From: Anaerorudis cellulosivorans
GTDB taxonomy: Bacteria; Bacteroidota; Bacteroidia; Bacteroidales; Dysgonomonadaceae
Length of the DNA: 64,000 nt
Direction of reading: 5' to 3'
NCBI RefSeq assembly: GCF_025943985.1
Contig: NZ_JAPCWE010000010.1
Coordinates: 59,198-123,197 of the forward strand
Under the pieces are notes generated by a model that was given only the letters and a program-made list of their open reading frames with translations, had not been told where the DNA came from and searched no databases. The position numbers and the translations under genes were made by a program. Shown piece after piece: positions 46,732 through 57,190 of the stretch. Positions within the stretch are counted from its first letter, which is position 1. Each line of letters opens with the position of its first letter.

Positions 46732-48171
46732 ATGAACGAAATTGAAATTCAATTTATAAAAAGCCTGGGTACGGCAGTTATAACAGGTGTAACATTTCTT
46801 TCTGTTTCGTCGTGTAACGAAAAGCAGGAAAAAACGCGTCTGCCCAACATCATTTACATCATGGCCGATGACCTCGGGTACAATGATTTGGGCTGTTACG
46901 GAGCCCCGCGGATTCAAACGCCCAATATCGACCGGATGGCTGCCGACGGAATCTGCTTTACCCAACACTATGCAGGTACGTCGGTGTGTGCTCCTTCCCG
47001 ATCGTCGCTGATGACTGGCCAGCACACCGGAAATCCACACGTGAGTGGCAATATGCAGTGGGAACCTTACGGCAAGTTTCCACTTCCAGAAAACACCACT
47101 ACCGTGGCATTTCTGCTAAAAGAGACTGGTTACAAAACCACTCTGATTGGCAAATGGGGACTCGGGGTTGAAGGCACTTCCGGTGATCCCCTTAAACAGG
47201 GTTTTGACTCCTATTACGGATATCTTTGCCAGGTTCTGGCTCACAACCACGCACCTGAATATTTGATGGAAAACGGTGAAAAAGTGTATCTTGACAATAA
47301 AGTGGTATGGACCGATACCTCACACTGGACCAAAGGACTGGGAAGTTATTCCATTGAAATCAATCAGTTTTCGCAGGAACTGTTTACCAAAAGGGCATTG
47401 AAATTTATAGAAGAAAACCGAAACGATCCGTTTTTCCTCTACTTTTCTGTTATCATTCCACACGATAACGGAGAAGCACCGGAAGGAAAACGGTATTCCG
47501 ACATCCCGTCATTTGAACCTTATGATGATAAAGACTGGACAGAGAGCGAAAAAGGTTATGCTGCCATGATTACTTATCTTGACAAAGATGTGGAAATAAT
47601 TCTGGATAAGCTGAAAGAGCTTGGCATTGACGAAAATACTCTGGTGATATTTACCAGCGACAACGGTGGTGATTCTCCCGGTTCGTTTTATACAGAAAGC
47701 AACCAGCCGTTTCGTGGGCACAAACGCGATTTGTACGAAGGAGGTATCCGTGTTCCGTTTATTGCCCGCGGGACCGGGAAAATTGAACCCGGCACCCAAA
47801 CCGGCCATGTATCGGCATTTTGGGATTTCATGCCAACTGTGTGTGAACTGGCAGGCATTGAAATACCTGATATTACCGATGGAATTTCTTACCTGCCAGC
47901 CATGTTGGGACAACCTCAGCAAAAGCACGACCATCTTTATTTCGAGTTTCACGAGCAGGGTGGAAAACAAGCTGTAATAAAAGAGAATTGGGAACTTATT
48001 CGCTTCGATGTGAAAAATCCGGAGAAAACCCGGGTGGAGTTGTACAACCTTGAAATTGATATCGGCGAGCAAAACAACCTGACAGAGCAGATGCCCGAAA
48101 AGGTGGCCGAACTGCTTCCGCTTTTTAGTCAAGATCACACGGAAAGCCCGTGGTTTACATTCATACCTTAA
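46732..48171 (+). CDS. Sulfatase lipoprotein, Cys-type
   Basis: The protein has 479 residues from ATG 46732; ATG 46723 is an alternative. GAGGGA at 46717-46722 is better spaced for 46732. The signal ends in a lipobox (LSVSSC), so it is probably lipid-anchored. Active-site motifs are NIIYIMADDLGYNDLGCYG, VCAPSRSSLMTG with the formylglycine precursor Cys86, IGKWGLG and FTSDNGGDSPG. It follows the first sulfatase by 13 bp and precedes GH26 by 14 bp, so the three form one unit. Confidence 0.91.
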   Translation: MNEIEIQFIKSLGTAVITGVTFLSVSSCNEKQEKTRLPNIIYIMADDLGYNDLGCYGAPRIQTPNIDRMAADGICFTQHYAGTSVCAPSRSSLMTGQHTGNPHVSGNMQWEPYGKFPLPENTTTVAFLLKETGYKTTLIGKWGLGVEGTSGDPLKQGFDSYYGYLCQVLAHNHAPEYLMENGEKVYLDNKVVWTDTSHWTKGLGSYSIEINQFSQELFTKRALKFIEENRNDPFFLYFSVIIPHDNGEAPEGKRYSDIPSFEPYDDKDWTESEKGYAAMITYLDKDVEIILDKLKELGIDENTLVIFTSDNGGDSPGSFYTESNQPFRGHKRDLYEGGIRVPFIARGTGKIEPGTQTGHVSAFWDFMPTVCELAGIEIPDITDGISYLPAMLGQPQQKHDHLYFEFHEQGGKQAVIKENWELIRFDVKNPEKTRVELYNLEIDIGEQNNLTEQMPEKVAELLPLFSQDHTESPWFTFIP

Positions 48172-48185
48172 AAAAATAGTTGAAA

Positions 48186-49184
48186 ATGAAAAATTGTTTT
48201 TTTATTGAAGTGACAAGATTTTTTAGTGTTGCAGGAATGTTTTTACTGCTGAACTCATCCTGCACGAACCCTCAAATTAAACCGGTTAATCCAAATGCCA
48301 CAACCGAAGCCCGCGAATTGCTGCTATATCTTTATTCAATAAGCGGTGAAAAAATTCTATCGGGACAACACAATTATCCCCACGAATTGACCCGCTCAAC
48401 CGATTCCATTGTTGCAATCACGGGAAAAACACCTGTGGTTTGGGGCACCGATCTATCTCACATGAGTGAAGCCCTGTTTGAAGAAGCTCGGCGCCAATAT
48501 CAGAATGGCTCGATAATTACACTTATGTACCATCAGGTGAAACCGTTTCATCACGACAGTCTTGGATTTTCAAGAAGTGTAAAGGGAATGGTAACCGACG
48601 AAGAATGGGAACAAATTGTCACTCCCGGTACCCCTTACCATGTTATGTGGCTGGAAAAAATCGACCAGCGCGCGGAATTTTTGAAGAAGTTCAGGGATGC
48701 CGGAATTCCTGTGCTTTGGAGACCTTATCATGAAATGAACGGAATGTGGTTTTGGTATGGGAATCGTCCCGGAGAAAAAGGGATACAGAAATTGTGGAAA
48801 ATGATGTATGACAGGTATGTAAATTATCATCATCTGAATAATTTGATTTGGGTGTGGAACGCAAATGCACCTCGTGATTGGGAAAATGATGAGGCATATG
48901 CATACGAACTTTTTTATCCCGGTAATGAATATGTTGACGTCCTTGCAGCCGATATTTACAAAAATGATTACAAGCAGTCACATCATGATCAGTTGCTGGA
49001 GTTGGGAAAAGGAAAAGTTATTGCGCTGGGAGAGGTTGGGGTATTACCTACCCCTGAAATTTTGGGGCAGCAGCCAAAATGGACATGGTTCATGTGCTGG
49101 GCTCATTTTCCGTGGACGCACAACACAAAAGAACAAGTTCGGGAATTATATAACAGCCCGCGGGTAATCACAAAAGAAAAATAA
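48186..49184 (+). CDS. GH26 family mannanase-like lipoprotein
   Basis: The protein has 332 residues from ATG 48186, with a lipobox LLNSSC. The GH26 barrel shows ILSGQHNYPHE, PVVWGTDLSHM, VLWRPYHEMNGMWFWYG with the acid/base Glu183 and VIALGEVGVLPTPE with the nucleophile Glu283. GH26 enzymes are mostly endo-beta-1,4-mannanases, with some beta-1,3-xylanases and lichenases, so mannan-type cleavage is likely but not proven. It sits between sulfatase and rhamnosidase genes of similar base use. Confidence 0.88.
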   Translation: MKNCFFIEVTRFFSVAGMFLLLNSSCTNPQIKPVNPNATTEARELLLYLYSISGEKILSGQHNYPHELTRSTDSIVAITGKTPVVWGTDLSHMSEALFEEARRQYQNGSIITLMYHQVKPFHHDSLGFSRSVKGMVTDEEWEQIVTPGTPYHVMWLEKIDQRAEFLKKFRDAGIPVLWRPYHEMNGMWFWYGNRPGEKGIQKLWKMMYDRYVNYHHLNNLIWVWNANAPRDWENDEAYAYELFYPGNEYVDVLAADIYKNDYKQSHHDQLLELGKGKVIALGEVGVLPTPEILGQQPKWTWFMCWAHFPWTHNTKEQVRELYNSPRVITKEK

Positions 49185-49208
49185 AATTTAATCAAAAAAG
49201 CAGCATAA

Positions 49209-51577
49209 ATGTTTACACTGATACGAAAAAGCAACGGCAATAAAATCAAAAATTTGTTATCTGTTTTACTGATTTACACTTCGATTTCGGTCTTTGCTCA
49301 ACCCGACCCATGGATTTCCTACCCAACGGCCAACCAAACTGCTTTCGGCGTTTATCATTTCCGAAAATCGTTCGATTTGGAGAAAGTGCCTGAAAAGCTG
49401 ATAATCCATGTTTCGGCCGATAACCGCTACAATTTGTTTGTGAACGGGCATCGCGTTTGTTACGGCCCTGCCAAAGGCGATTTGCAAACCTACAAATACG
49501 ATGTCATCGACATTGCACCTTTCCTGAAACCCGGTGAAAACCTGCTGGCTGCGCTGGTTTACAATGGCGGCAAAGATCGGCCACTGGCTTTTATTACTGT
49601 GCAAACTGCTTTTATGCTTCGGACTGAAAACGAAGAATTCAGTTTTTTGAATACCCATAATGGCTGGAAGACATATAAAAACCCGGCTTACAAAGTGATT
49701 TCATATGACGAAATGTTATTCAATGAGCGTTGGTTTTATGGTTTTTATGCCTGCGGGGGAGGCGACGAGGTTTTTGCCGAAAAGTATCCGTGGGGCTGGG
49801 AAACGACCGGTTTCGACGACAATAACTGGCTGGCTGCTGAATCGTTGGAATTCGACAAACAACCTCCTTGGAATCTTGTTCCACGCAACATTCCTTTTAT
49901 GGCCGGCCACCTGGTTTATCCTTCCAAAATTAGAAAAATAACCGGTATCGGTATTCCCACCGGAGAATGGAATGGTCAAACTTCATTAATTGTGCCTCCT
50001 CATACCAAAGCGGAAATTTTAGTCGATTTTGAAGTCCTGACCATGGGTTATCCCGAACTGACTGTAACCGGAGGTGCAGGCAGCCGAATCCAAATAAAAT
50101 ATGCCGAATCCCTTTATAAAAAAGTAAACCTGAAAGCCCACCGCGATTCGGTGAATAACCTGAATATGTTTGGTGTGTGGGATATTTTTCATCCTGACGG
50201 TAAAAAACGGACATTCCGTCCGTTATGGAAGCGCTGTTTCCGGTACGTGCAGTTTAACGTTGAAACCAAAAACGAACCGTTGGATATCAGTTCATACATT
50301 CTGGAATATTCAGGTTATCCATATAGGGACATGGCAACTTTCGAAAGTGATAACGAACGTTTGAACAAAATTTTCGAGATTTGCCAACGTACATTGCAAA
50401 TGTGCTCAGGTGAAACCTATTACGATACGCCATATTATGAGCAACTAAGTTATGGTGGCGATAATCGCCCCATTGCTGCTATTTCAATTTATAATTCTAC
50501 TGATGACAGGTTGTTGCGTGAAGTGTTGCGCCTGTATCCGCAATCGGAAAACAAAGAAACCGGCTTGTTCAAGTCGGCGTACCCTTCACGTTTCGACTTT
50601 GATATGGGAACATGGTCGATGGCCTGGATACAAACCCTTCACGATTACTATTTTATGCGAGGTGATTCGGCTTTCGTGGCGCAGTTTTACGATAAAATTG
50701 AAGGAGTTTTAAAGTTTTTTGAACGCCACCTCGATGAGCGTACCGGGTTAATTGGCACAGTGAAAAACCAGAATTTTATCGACTGGAGCATTACCCAAGG
50801 GAGTATTCCCAGGCCAAATGAAAAACGGGAAATGCAGCAGTCGGCGCTCCTTACACTTTACTTTGCCCACACCCTCGATTGCACCTCAAAGCTTTACCGG
50901 GAAATCAGTCAGGAAGACTGTGCCAGTCACTGGGAACAACTTTCCCATGGAATAAAAGTGGCGGTATATACTAGTTGCTGGGATAGTAAAAAACAACTGT
51001 TTAAAGATTATGCCGACCGGGAAATATTTTCGCAGCACACAAACATTATGGCCATTTTATGCGATTTGGTGCCACCTTCCGAACAAGCGGATTTACTGCA
51101 CCGCATTTTAAATTTTAAAGGTTTCGAAGAGATAGCCAGTCCTATTTTTCCTTTTTCCTGTTTAAAGCGATGGAAAAAACCGAAAACGAACACCTTTTCC
51201 TCGATAATCTTGATTTCTGGTATCATTTTCTCGACCGTGGACACACTATCTGTGGCGAAACGGGTTTTGCCTCGCACGACCGCTCCGACTGCCATGCCTG
51301 GAGCGCCCACCCGGCTTATTACTTGTTAAGTTCGGTATGTGGTATAAAACCGGCAGACATCGGATTCAATGCCGTTAAAATCAAACCGCATTTGGGCAAA
51401 CTGGAAGAAGTAAAAGCCGAAATGCCTCATCCAAAAGGACGAATTGAAGTGGAATATAAAAAGGTAAAGAGAGGTTTACGAACAAGGATAATTTTACCTG
51501 ACGAAATAACCGGAATTTTTGAATGGAATGGGACTATAAAAATACTGAATGGTGGAGAAAATGAATTTACTTTATAA
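49209..51577 (+). pseudogene. GH78-like alpha-L-rhamnosidase, frameshifted
   Basis: Two frames together encode one rhamnosidase. The first (49209-51329) has a signal peptide, the N-terminal beta-sandwich (LIIHVSADNRYNLFVNGHRV) and most of the (alpha/alpha)6 domain (ETYYDTPYYEQLSYGGDNR). The second frame (running to 51577) continues it with FLFKAMEKTENEHLFLDN, then RSDCHAWSAHPAYYLLSSV and a C-terminal beta domain. The switch falls at a run of five T (51152-51156): one extra T restores PFFLFKAMEKT. Frame 1 then reads on as nonsense to 51329. It could be a true pseudogene, a sequencing error in the homopolymer or, least likely, a -1 shift in translation. Confidence 0.85.
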
Positions 51578-51624
51578 CTGAATACTTGGAATTATTTTTC
51601 TATGTAACAAAAAATCGTAATCGA

Positions 51625-53331
51625 ATGAAAATAATTACTCACTACTCCTTATTGTTTACCGGTTTGTTTCCTACGCTGCTTTCCTGGAATATGCCTGCAA
51701 AAGCACAATCCTTATCCGGGAAGATTAAGGAAAAGAGGCCGAATATCTTGTGGATATCGACGGAAGATCTCAGTCCGCATTTGGGTTGTTATGGCGACAA
51801 AATTGCACAAACTCCCCATTTAGACAGGTTAGCAGAACAGGGTATGCGTTTTACCCGTGTTTTTACGACGGCAGCTATCAGTGCACCCTGTCGTGCGGGA
51901 ATTATAACGGGGATGTATCAAACCTCTATTGGATGCATGCATATGCGTACCACGAGTTACCGTCGTTCGGTGGAAAATCCTCTTGCCTTTACGGCTGTTC
52001 CTCCACATTATGTCAAGGCGTTTACCGAGTATTTGCGTACAGCCGGTTATTATTGCACCAACAACAGCAAGACCGATTATCAGTTTGCCACAGACCCTGT
52101 TCCCGAAAGCATCTGGGATGAATGCAGTAAAACGGCCCATTACAAAAACAGACCCGACAAAAATCAACCTTTTTTTGCCGTTTTCAATTATACGGGAACA
52201 CATGAAAGTCAAAACTGGGATATCGATCGGGTAAAGACCGATCCGGCTAAAGTGAAGGTTCCACCTTATTATCCCGATACGGAAATCGTACGTCGTAATA
52301 TAGCAAAGATGTACGATAACGTTGCCCGTCTGGATTCGGTGGTAGGAGTGCTTTTGGCGGAATTGGGAAAGGAGGGATTGGCAGAAAATACCATTGTTTT
52401 TTTCTGGGGAGATCATGGGGACGGACTTCCACGATGCAAACGATGGTTGTACGATTCCGGCCTCAATATTCCCTTGATTATCCGATGGCCGGGTCAACTT
52501 ACGCCGGGATCGGTGAATGATGAGATGATCAGTTCCATCGATTTTGGTCCTACGGTTCTTTCGTTGGCAGGAGTCGAGATACCAGCCCATATGCAGGGAC
52601 GTCCTTTTTTGGGCGCACGTGCTGCCCAACCGAGAGAATATGTTTTTGCTGCCCGTGATCGGGTAGACGAGTCGTACGATATGATTCGTTCGGTACGGAG
52701 TAAGGATTTTTTGTACATCCGTAATTTTTATCCCAATGAACCGTTTACTATTTGGGTGCCGTATTTGAACAGGATGCCCATTATGCAAGAAGTAATGCGG
52801 CTTGATGCCGAAAATAAACTGAATGCCGATCAGAAAAAATGGATGGCTGAGAGACGACCGCCTGAAGAATTGTATGATGTTCAAAAAGATCCTTTTCAGT
52901 TGCATAATCTGGCAGAGGATCCGGCATATAAAGACATTCTTTTGCAAATGCGATCTCAATTGGATAAGTGGACAATTGAAACCGGAGATATGGGTCATGT
53001 AAACGAATCGGAAATGATCGAACAAATGTGGCCGGGAGGGGAACAACCGGTAACGGATAAGCCCTATTTTATTGTAAATGCGGGGGAGGACAGGGGATCG
53101 AAAAATTACCGGACAGGTGGAACGTTTTCGGCGCCGATGACGGTATCTTTTTACTGTCCCACCCAAGGGGCTTCCATTGTCTATACCTTGGAAACGGGAG
53201 ATAAACCGGCATGGAAGTTATACAACGGACCATTACCTCTATCAAAGGGTACTCATACAATCCGCATAAAGGCTGTTCGTTACGGATACAAAGGGAGTGA
53301 CGAGGTTACAGGACAATTAGTCGTCAAGTAG
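51625..53331 (+). CDS. Secreted sulfatase, Ser-type
   Basis: The protein has 568 residues from ATG 51625 with a signal peptide ending near MPAKAQ. The S1 domain opens RPNILWISTEDLSPHLGCYG. The formylglycine site reads SAPCRAGIITG, so the residue to be converted is Ser86, not cysteine; the cysteine present is at the third variable place of the motif. FFWGDHGDGLP gives the metal-binding DH. A C-terminal chitobiase/CHB_HEX-like beta domain (KNYRTGGTFSAPMTVSFYCP) ends the protein. Ser-type sulfatases are matured by radical-SAM anSME enzymes. Base use is like the older part of the locus. Confidence 0.9.
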   Translation: MKIITHYSLLFTGLFPTLLSWNMPAKAQSLSGKIKEKRPNILWISTEDLSPHLGCYGDKIAQTPHLDRLAEQGMRFTRVFTTAAISAPCRAGIITGMYQTSIGCMHMRTTSYRRSVENPLAFTAVPPHYVKAFTEYLRTAGYYCTNNSKTDYQFATDPVPESIWDECSKTAHYKNRPDKNQPFFAVFNYTGTHESQNWDIDRVKTDPAKVKVPPYYPDTEIVRRNIAKMYDNVARLDSVVGVLLAELGKEGLAENTIVFFWGDHGDGLPRCKRWLYDSGLNIPLIIRWPGQLTPGSVNDEMISSIDFGPTVLSLAGVEIPAHMQGRPFLGARAAQPREYVFAARDRVDESYDMIRSVRSKDFLYIRNFYPNEPFTIWVPYLNRMPIMQEVMRLDAENKLNADQKKWMAERRPPEELYDVQKDPFQLHNLAEDPAYKDILLQMRSQLDKWTIETGDMGHVNESEMIEQMWPGGEQPVTDKPYFIVNAGEDRGSKNYRTGGTFSAPMTVSFYCPTQGASIVYTLETGDKPAWKLYNGPLPLSKGTHTIRIKAVRYGYKGSDEVTGQLVVK

Positions 53332-53534
53332 ATGGTATGCCTTACAAAGCAGTTTTTGTATAAATGGGCGAAGCGAAAATGTACGATAAAAAGTTTCTAT
53401 CGCATTTGCGTCCAGCCAAAGGTTGTATGTTTTTGACAAGATAGATAATTATTATGGCTATTATGTCCGGCTTTAAAAAATATTCAGTGATGAAATTAAA
53501 TGCGAATGTTATCATGTACAATTTTTTAGTTAGA

Positions 53535-54896
53535 ATGAAAAGAAGTGAAGTTACAGAATTTTTGAAGATATTTTTATTGTTCTTCTTAACTTTCTTAGTT
53601 TTGTTTTCTTGTTCTTCGAATAATTTTACAATAGAACCGGTTTCATTTGAAAAACCATGGGATTCACCATACAGAGTAAGTACAACATATAAACATCAAC
53701 TTGTTAATGAAAAAGGGAATTTTCTTTATATTCTCAATAAAACGGCTTGGGCATATTTTTTATGTGAATATCCTGATAAAGTTCTTGAAAATGCAAAAAA
53801 ACATGGTGCAAACGTAATAAGGGTTTGTTTAGAAGGTACTCCTTATGAGGATAATTTGCATTATGATTTATGGCCTTGGGGTGGAACGAGAAATAGTCCC
53901 GATTATTCTACTTTTAATTTGCCATATTGGCAACAAGTTGAGGAACGAATAAAATTGGCGGGAGAGCATGGAATTGGATTCGATATGGTGTTATATTTTG
54001 ATTTAAAGCCAACAATTGATGACTTGGCAATTCAAAAGAAATATTGTGATGTGGTTTTAAAAAGATTATCGAAATATTGCAATATATTGACATGGGAGAT
54101 AATGAATGAAGAAATATCAAACGAATTATTTCAAGATTCAATTGCCACTTATATCAAAAATAATGATCCATACAAACATCCGATAATTTCTTCCGACGCG
54201 ACTACTGACGATGCACTTTGGCCACATAAAGAATGGATGGATATGGCAATTGTTCATACATGTACGGGGAACCAACCGGATTATGATTTGGAAAATTGGT
54301 ATTTAAACATTGCGAAGAATATCCGACAATATGGGAAACCTGCATTTAATAACGAATCCGGTAGAGAAAAAAGACACAAAAATGATGACCCGATTCAAAG
54401 GAGAAAACAAGGTTGGTTGTTTTCAAATGCAGGATGTTTTTGGACGTGGCACTCGTTGGATGGTTGTGAGGGAATTAATGATACAACTTATGTTGCGGAT
54501 GGTTGGCAGTATTTAAAGCCAATGAAAAGTTATTATGAATCTATACCCTTTTGGAAATTGGAACCAAATTATACTGTATGTATTTTAAAAGAAAGCGACT
54601 TGATTTTTTCAACCATGTCTTCCCCTGAAAGAGATGTATCCGTAATGTATTGTTGTACAAAACAAACTCATCAGGTGGTTGAAAATGAAAAAGTTTATCT
54701 GAGAATAAAAAGAGGTCTATATAAACTAAGGTTTATAAAGCCGGAAAATTTAGAATTAATCGCTCAAACGGAATTTGTGTCGGAAGGGTTAAAAAATCAA
54801 TATGAAATTAAATTACCAACATTTATGGATGATTTAATTATTGAGATTATTGTTAAAAGGGTCGATGAGAAAACTTTAATTGAAGGAACGTTGTAA
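53535..54896 (+). CDS. Lipoprotein GH-A TIM-barrel glycosidase (cellulase/DUF4038-like)
   Basis: The protein has 453 residues from ATG 53535 with a lipobox LVLFSC; earlier ATGs (53454, 53490) give unlikely N-termini. The barrel shows ANVIRVCLEGTPYEDN, LLTWEIMNEEIS-like ILTWEIMNEEIS (acid/base Glu), and GKPAFNNESGREKRHKND (nucleophile Glu), then GCFWTWHSLDGCEG. It resembles GH5/GH140-type enzymes; substrate unknown. The gene is strikingly A+T-rich with codons such as aaa, ata and tta, unlike the flanking sulfatase. The 203-bp gap before it (53332-53534) shows no gene or clear promoter. Confidence 0.72.
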   Translation: MKRSEVTEFLKIFLLFFLTFLVLFSCSSNNFTIEPVSFEKPWDSPYRVSTTYKHQLVNEKGNFLYILNKTAWAYFLCEYPDKVLENAKKHGANVIRVCLEGTPYEDNLHYDLWPWGGTRNSPDYSTFNLPYWQQVEERIKLAGEHGIGFDMVLYFDLKPTIDDLAIQKKYCDVVLKRLSKYCNILTWEIMNEEISNELFQDSIATYIKNNDPYKHPIISSDATTDDALWPHKEWMDMAIVHTCTGNQPDYDLENWYLNIAKNIRQYGKPAFNNESGREKRHKNDDPIQRRKQGWLFSNAGCFWTWHSLDGCEGINDTTYVADGWQYLKPMKSYYESIPFWKLEPNYTVCILKESDLIFSTMSSPERDVSVMYCCTKQTHQVVENEKVYLRIKRGLYKLRFIKPENLELIAQTEFVSEGLKNQYEIKLPTFMDDLIIEIIVKRVDEKTLIEGTL

Positions 54897-54946
54897 GCAG
54901 GATAAATATTCTTATTGGAATAAATTAAATTTATTTTTTTAAACAG

Positions 54947-57190
54947 ATGAAAGTTAGATATAAAATTGGGGTAATATTTTTTGTGCTTGGCCTTTTAATT
55001 TTTTCTTTTATAAAATGGGAAAGGTCAATTTCATGGAATGATACGAAAGATTGGTTTCCTTTTATGCCTACCAATACGTCTGATGGCGGAATTATAGGAA
55101 TGCGGTCGTGGCTCGATGCCCCGGCAGGAAAATATGGATTCATCCGAAACGAGGGAGATAAACTTGTTTTTGAAAACGGAAAAGAAATTAAATTATGGGG
55201 AACCAATATTTGTAGTCGGTTGCCTTTTGTTGAAGCTGAGAAAGCTGACAGTTTCGCTGATTTTCTTTCAAAGTATGGCATAAATGCCGTACGGTTTCAC
55301 AAATTTTCGTGGTACGCTTATCACAATAATAAATCTACCGAATTTGACCCTGAAAAATTTGAGCGTTTCGATTATTTTCAGCATGTATTGCGGGAAAAAG
55401 GTATTTATTATGGGTGGTCTCATATTTACGGACATAGGGTAATGCCGGGTGACAGTAGCCGTTTGCTGGCTTATTCCGAAATAAAAAATCTCACATATCC
55501 GTGGTCACATCTGAACGGTTCTACTTCCTCACTGGTGAATTTTGCTCCTGATCTTCAGCAGCTGAGCATTGATTTGACGGTAAATATGCTTAACCATGTC
55601 AATCCTCATACCGGTTTGCGTTACGCCGATGATCCTGCATTAGCTTTTATCGAATTTCAAAATGAAGACAATATTTTTTGGGGGGCCATTGGGCAATCAC
55701 TTGAACAAGCTCCTACTTATCGGGCTCTTCTTTGTCGACAATTTTCTCAATGGCTGAGAAACAAATATGGAAGCCAAACCAAATTGAAAAAAGCTTGGGG
55801 TGCCGAAAACATTCCGGCAGGAGAAACGATTGAAAAAGAAAATATTTTTCCTCAGCCGAATCATGTGTTGTTTAGTCAGGGATATGAGCGTGCTTTAAGG
55901 GAGAATCGTCCGATAAATACCCATATTCTCGATAAAATGCAGTTTTTGTATGAGAAGCAGTTGGAATTTTATAAAAAATTTGAAGAAGCCGTTCGTAAAA
56001 CCGGTTATAAAGGTGTTTTGATCGGTTCATGCTGGCAAGCAGGATCCGGTATATCACATTTCTATAATCTTCATGCCGATTATGAGGTAGGTATGATTGA
56101 CCGGCATAATTATTTTGGTGGTGGAGAAAGTGGGCATCAAATAGCGGAAGGTTTGGTGAAAAATGATTCCCATCTTTGGCAACCGGGTTCCGGATTGTTA
56201 AGTACCGGTTTGCAAGCTGTGGTAGATCGGCCTTTTTCGTTGTCGGAATGGATGAGTTTGGTGCCGAACGAATGGACAGCCGAGGCAGCTCCACTCATCG
56301 CCGTTTATGGAATGGGATTGCAAGGGTGGGATGCCTCTTTTTCTTTTGCTACCGATATTCCGCGTTTCTCCGAATATTTACAGTCGGAAAGTCATGGCGT
56401 TTATAATGCTACCAGTCCTTTACACATGGGACTTTATCCTGCACTTGCGCGGATGGTTTTCCGCAACGATGTGACAGAGAGTCCCTTGATAGCCACCCGT
56501 AACGTGCATATCCCTTCTTTAGCTGAAGGTAAACTCGGTTTTGTGGAAACTGTTAACCAAGGGTATGATGACAAAAGTTTTACGGGAACCGTTGCACCCG
56601 AAATGTTGGCGGTAGGTCGTTTCCCTGTTCGTTTCACCGAAAACTATACGGAAACCGCAATTCCCGATATCTCGAAATTTTGGGATATGAAAACAAAAGT
56701 TGTCCACTCCCTCACAGGTGAATTAAAATGGGAATACGGAAAAAAGAATTATGTAACTATTAATACCATAGGGACTAAAGGAATTTTAGGTTTTGCTCCT
56801 AATGAAAAAATATCATTGGGAAATTGGATTATAGAAACAGAAAACCCTTTTGTTGTTATTTTGATTACTGACCTTTCAGAGAAAGGAGATTTATCCGAAA
56901 CCGAAAAAGTTTTGGTTTCTGTAGTTGCACGAGCCAGAAACACAGGAATGGAGTACGAATATGTTGGCGATGACACTTTTTTAAAAAGGGTTGGGGATAA
57001 GCCGTTGTTGTTAGAACCTGTAAAAGCGACAATTTCAGTAAAGAACATGAAAAATTTTGAAGTGGTAATTTTAGATCATGATGGGAGGTTGACGAATCGT
57101 AAAACTCCTGTAAAAAATGGTGTGTTTGAAATTGACGGAAGCCGGGATAAAGCACTGTATTATTTGATTATCAGTAAAAGTTTCCGGTGA
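54947..57190 (+). CDS. Exported GH-A clan glycosidase of uncertain family
   Basis: The protein has 747 residues, with an N-terminal hydrophobic segment (VIFFVLGLLIFSF) that is either a signal peptide or an anchor. KEIKLWGTNICSRLP and KYGINAVRFHKFSW open a TIM barrel; ALAFIEFQNEDNIFWG and RPFSLSEWMSLVP look like the acid/base and nucleophile glutamates; beta domains follow. The opening resembles GH5-like and cellulase-type enzymes from Bacteroidetes loci. Substrate unknown. Its start is the likely relative of the broken head at 45228. Confidence 0.72.
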   Translation: MKVRYKIGVIFFVLGLLIFSFIKWERSISWNDTKDWFPFMPTNTSDGGIIGMRSWLDAPAGKYGFIRNEGDKLVFENGKEIKLWGTNICSRLPFVEAEKADSFADFLSKYGINAVRFHKFSWYAYHNNKSTEFDPEKFERFDYFQHVLREKGIYYGWSHIYGHRVMPGDSSRLLAYSEIKNLTYPWSHLNGSTSSLVNFAPDLQQLSIDLTVNMLNHVNPHTGLRYADDPALAFIEFQNEDNIFWGAIGQSLEQAPTYRALLCRQFSQWLRNKYGSQTKLKKAWGAENIPAGETIEKENIFPQPNHVLFSQGYERALRENRPINTHILDKMQFLYEKQLEFYKKFEEAVRKTGYKGVLIGSCWQAGSGISHFYNLHADYEVGMIDRHNYFGGGESGHQIAEGLVKNDSHLWQPGSGLLSTGLQAVVDRPFSLSEWMSLVPNEWTAEAAPLIAVYGMGLQGWDASFSFATDIPRFSEYLQSESHGVYNATSPLHMGLYPALARMVFRNDVTESPLIATRNVHIPSLAEGKLGFVETVNQGYDDKSFTGTVAPEMLAVGRFPVRFTENYTETAIPDISKFWDMKTKVVHSLTGELKWEYGKKNYVTINTIGTKGILGFAPNEKISLGNWIIETENPFVVILITDLSEKGDLSETEKVLVSVVARARNTGMEYEYVGDDTFLKRVGDKPLLLEPVKATISVKNMKNFEVVILDHDGRLTNRKTPVKNGVFEIDGSRDKALYYLIISKSFR

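Noticed and set aside
51145..51175. Programmed -1 ribosomal frameshifting in rhamnosidase 1
   Set aside because: The T run is short and does not form a proper X-XXY-YYZ heptamer in frame, and the two other broken glycosidases in the locus have no slippery site.
51829..53166. A 445-codon open frame antisense to the Ser-type sulfatase
   Set aside because: Its translation is rich in Arg, His, Ile and Cys with no domain-like pattern, while the plus-strand sulfatase has all active-site motifs. It is a codon-bias shadow.
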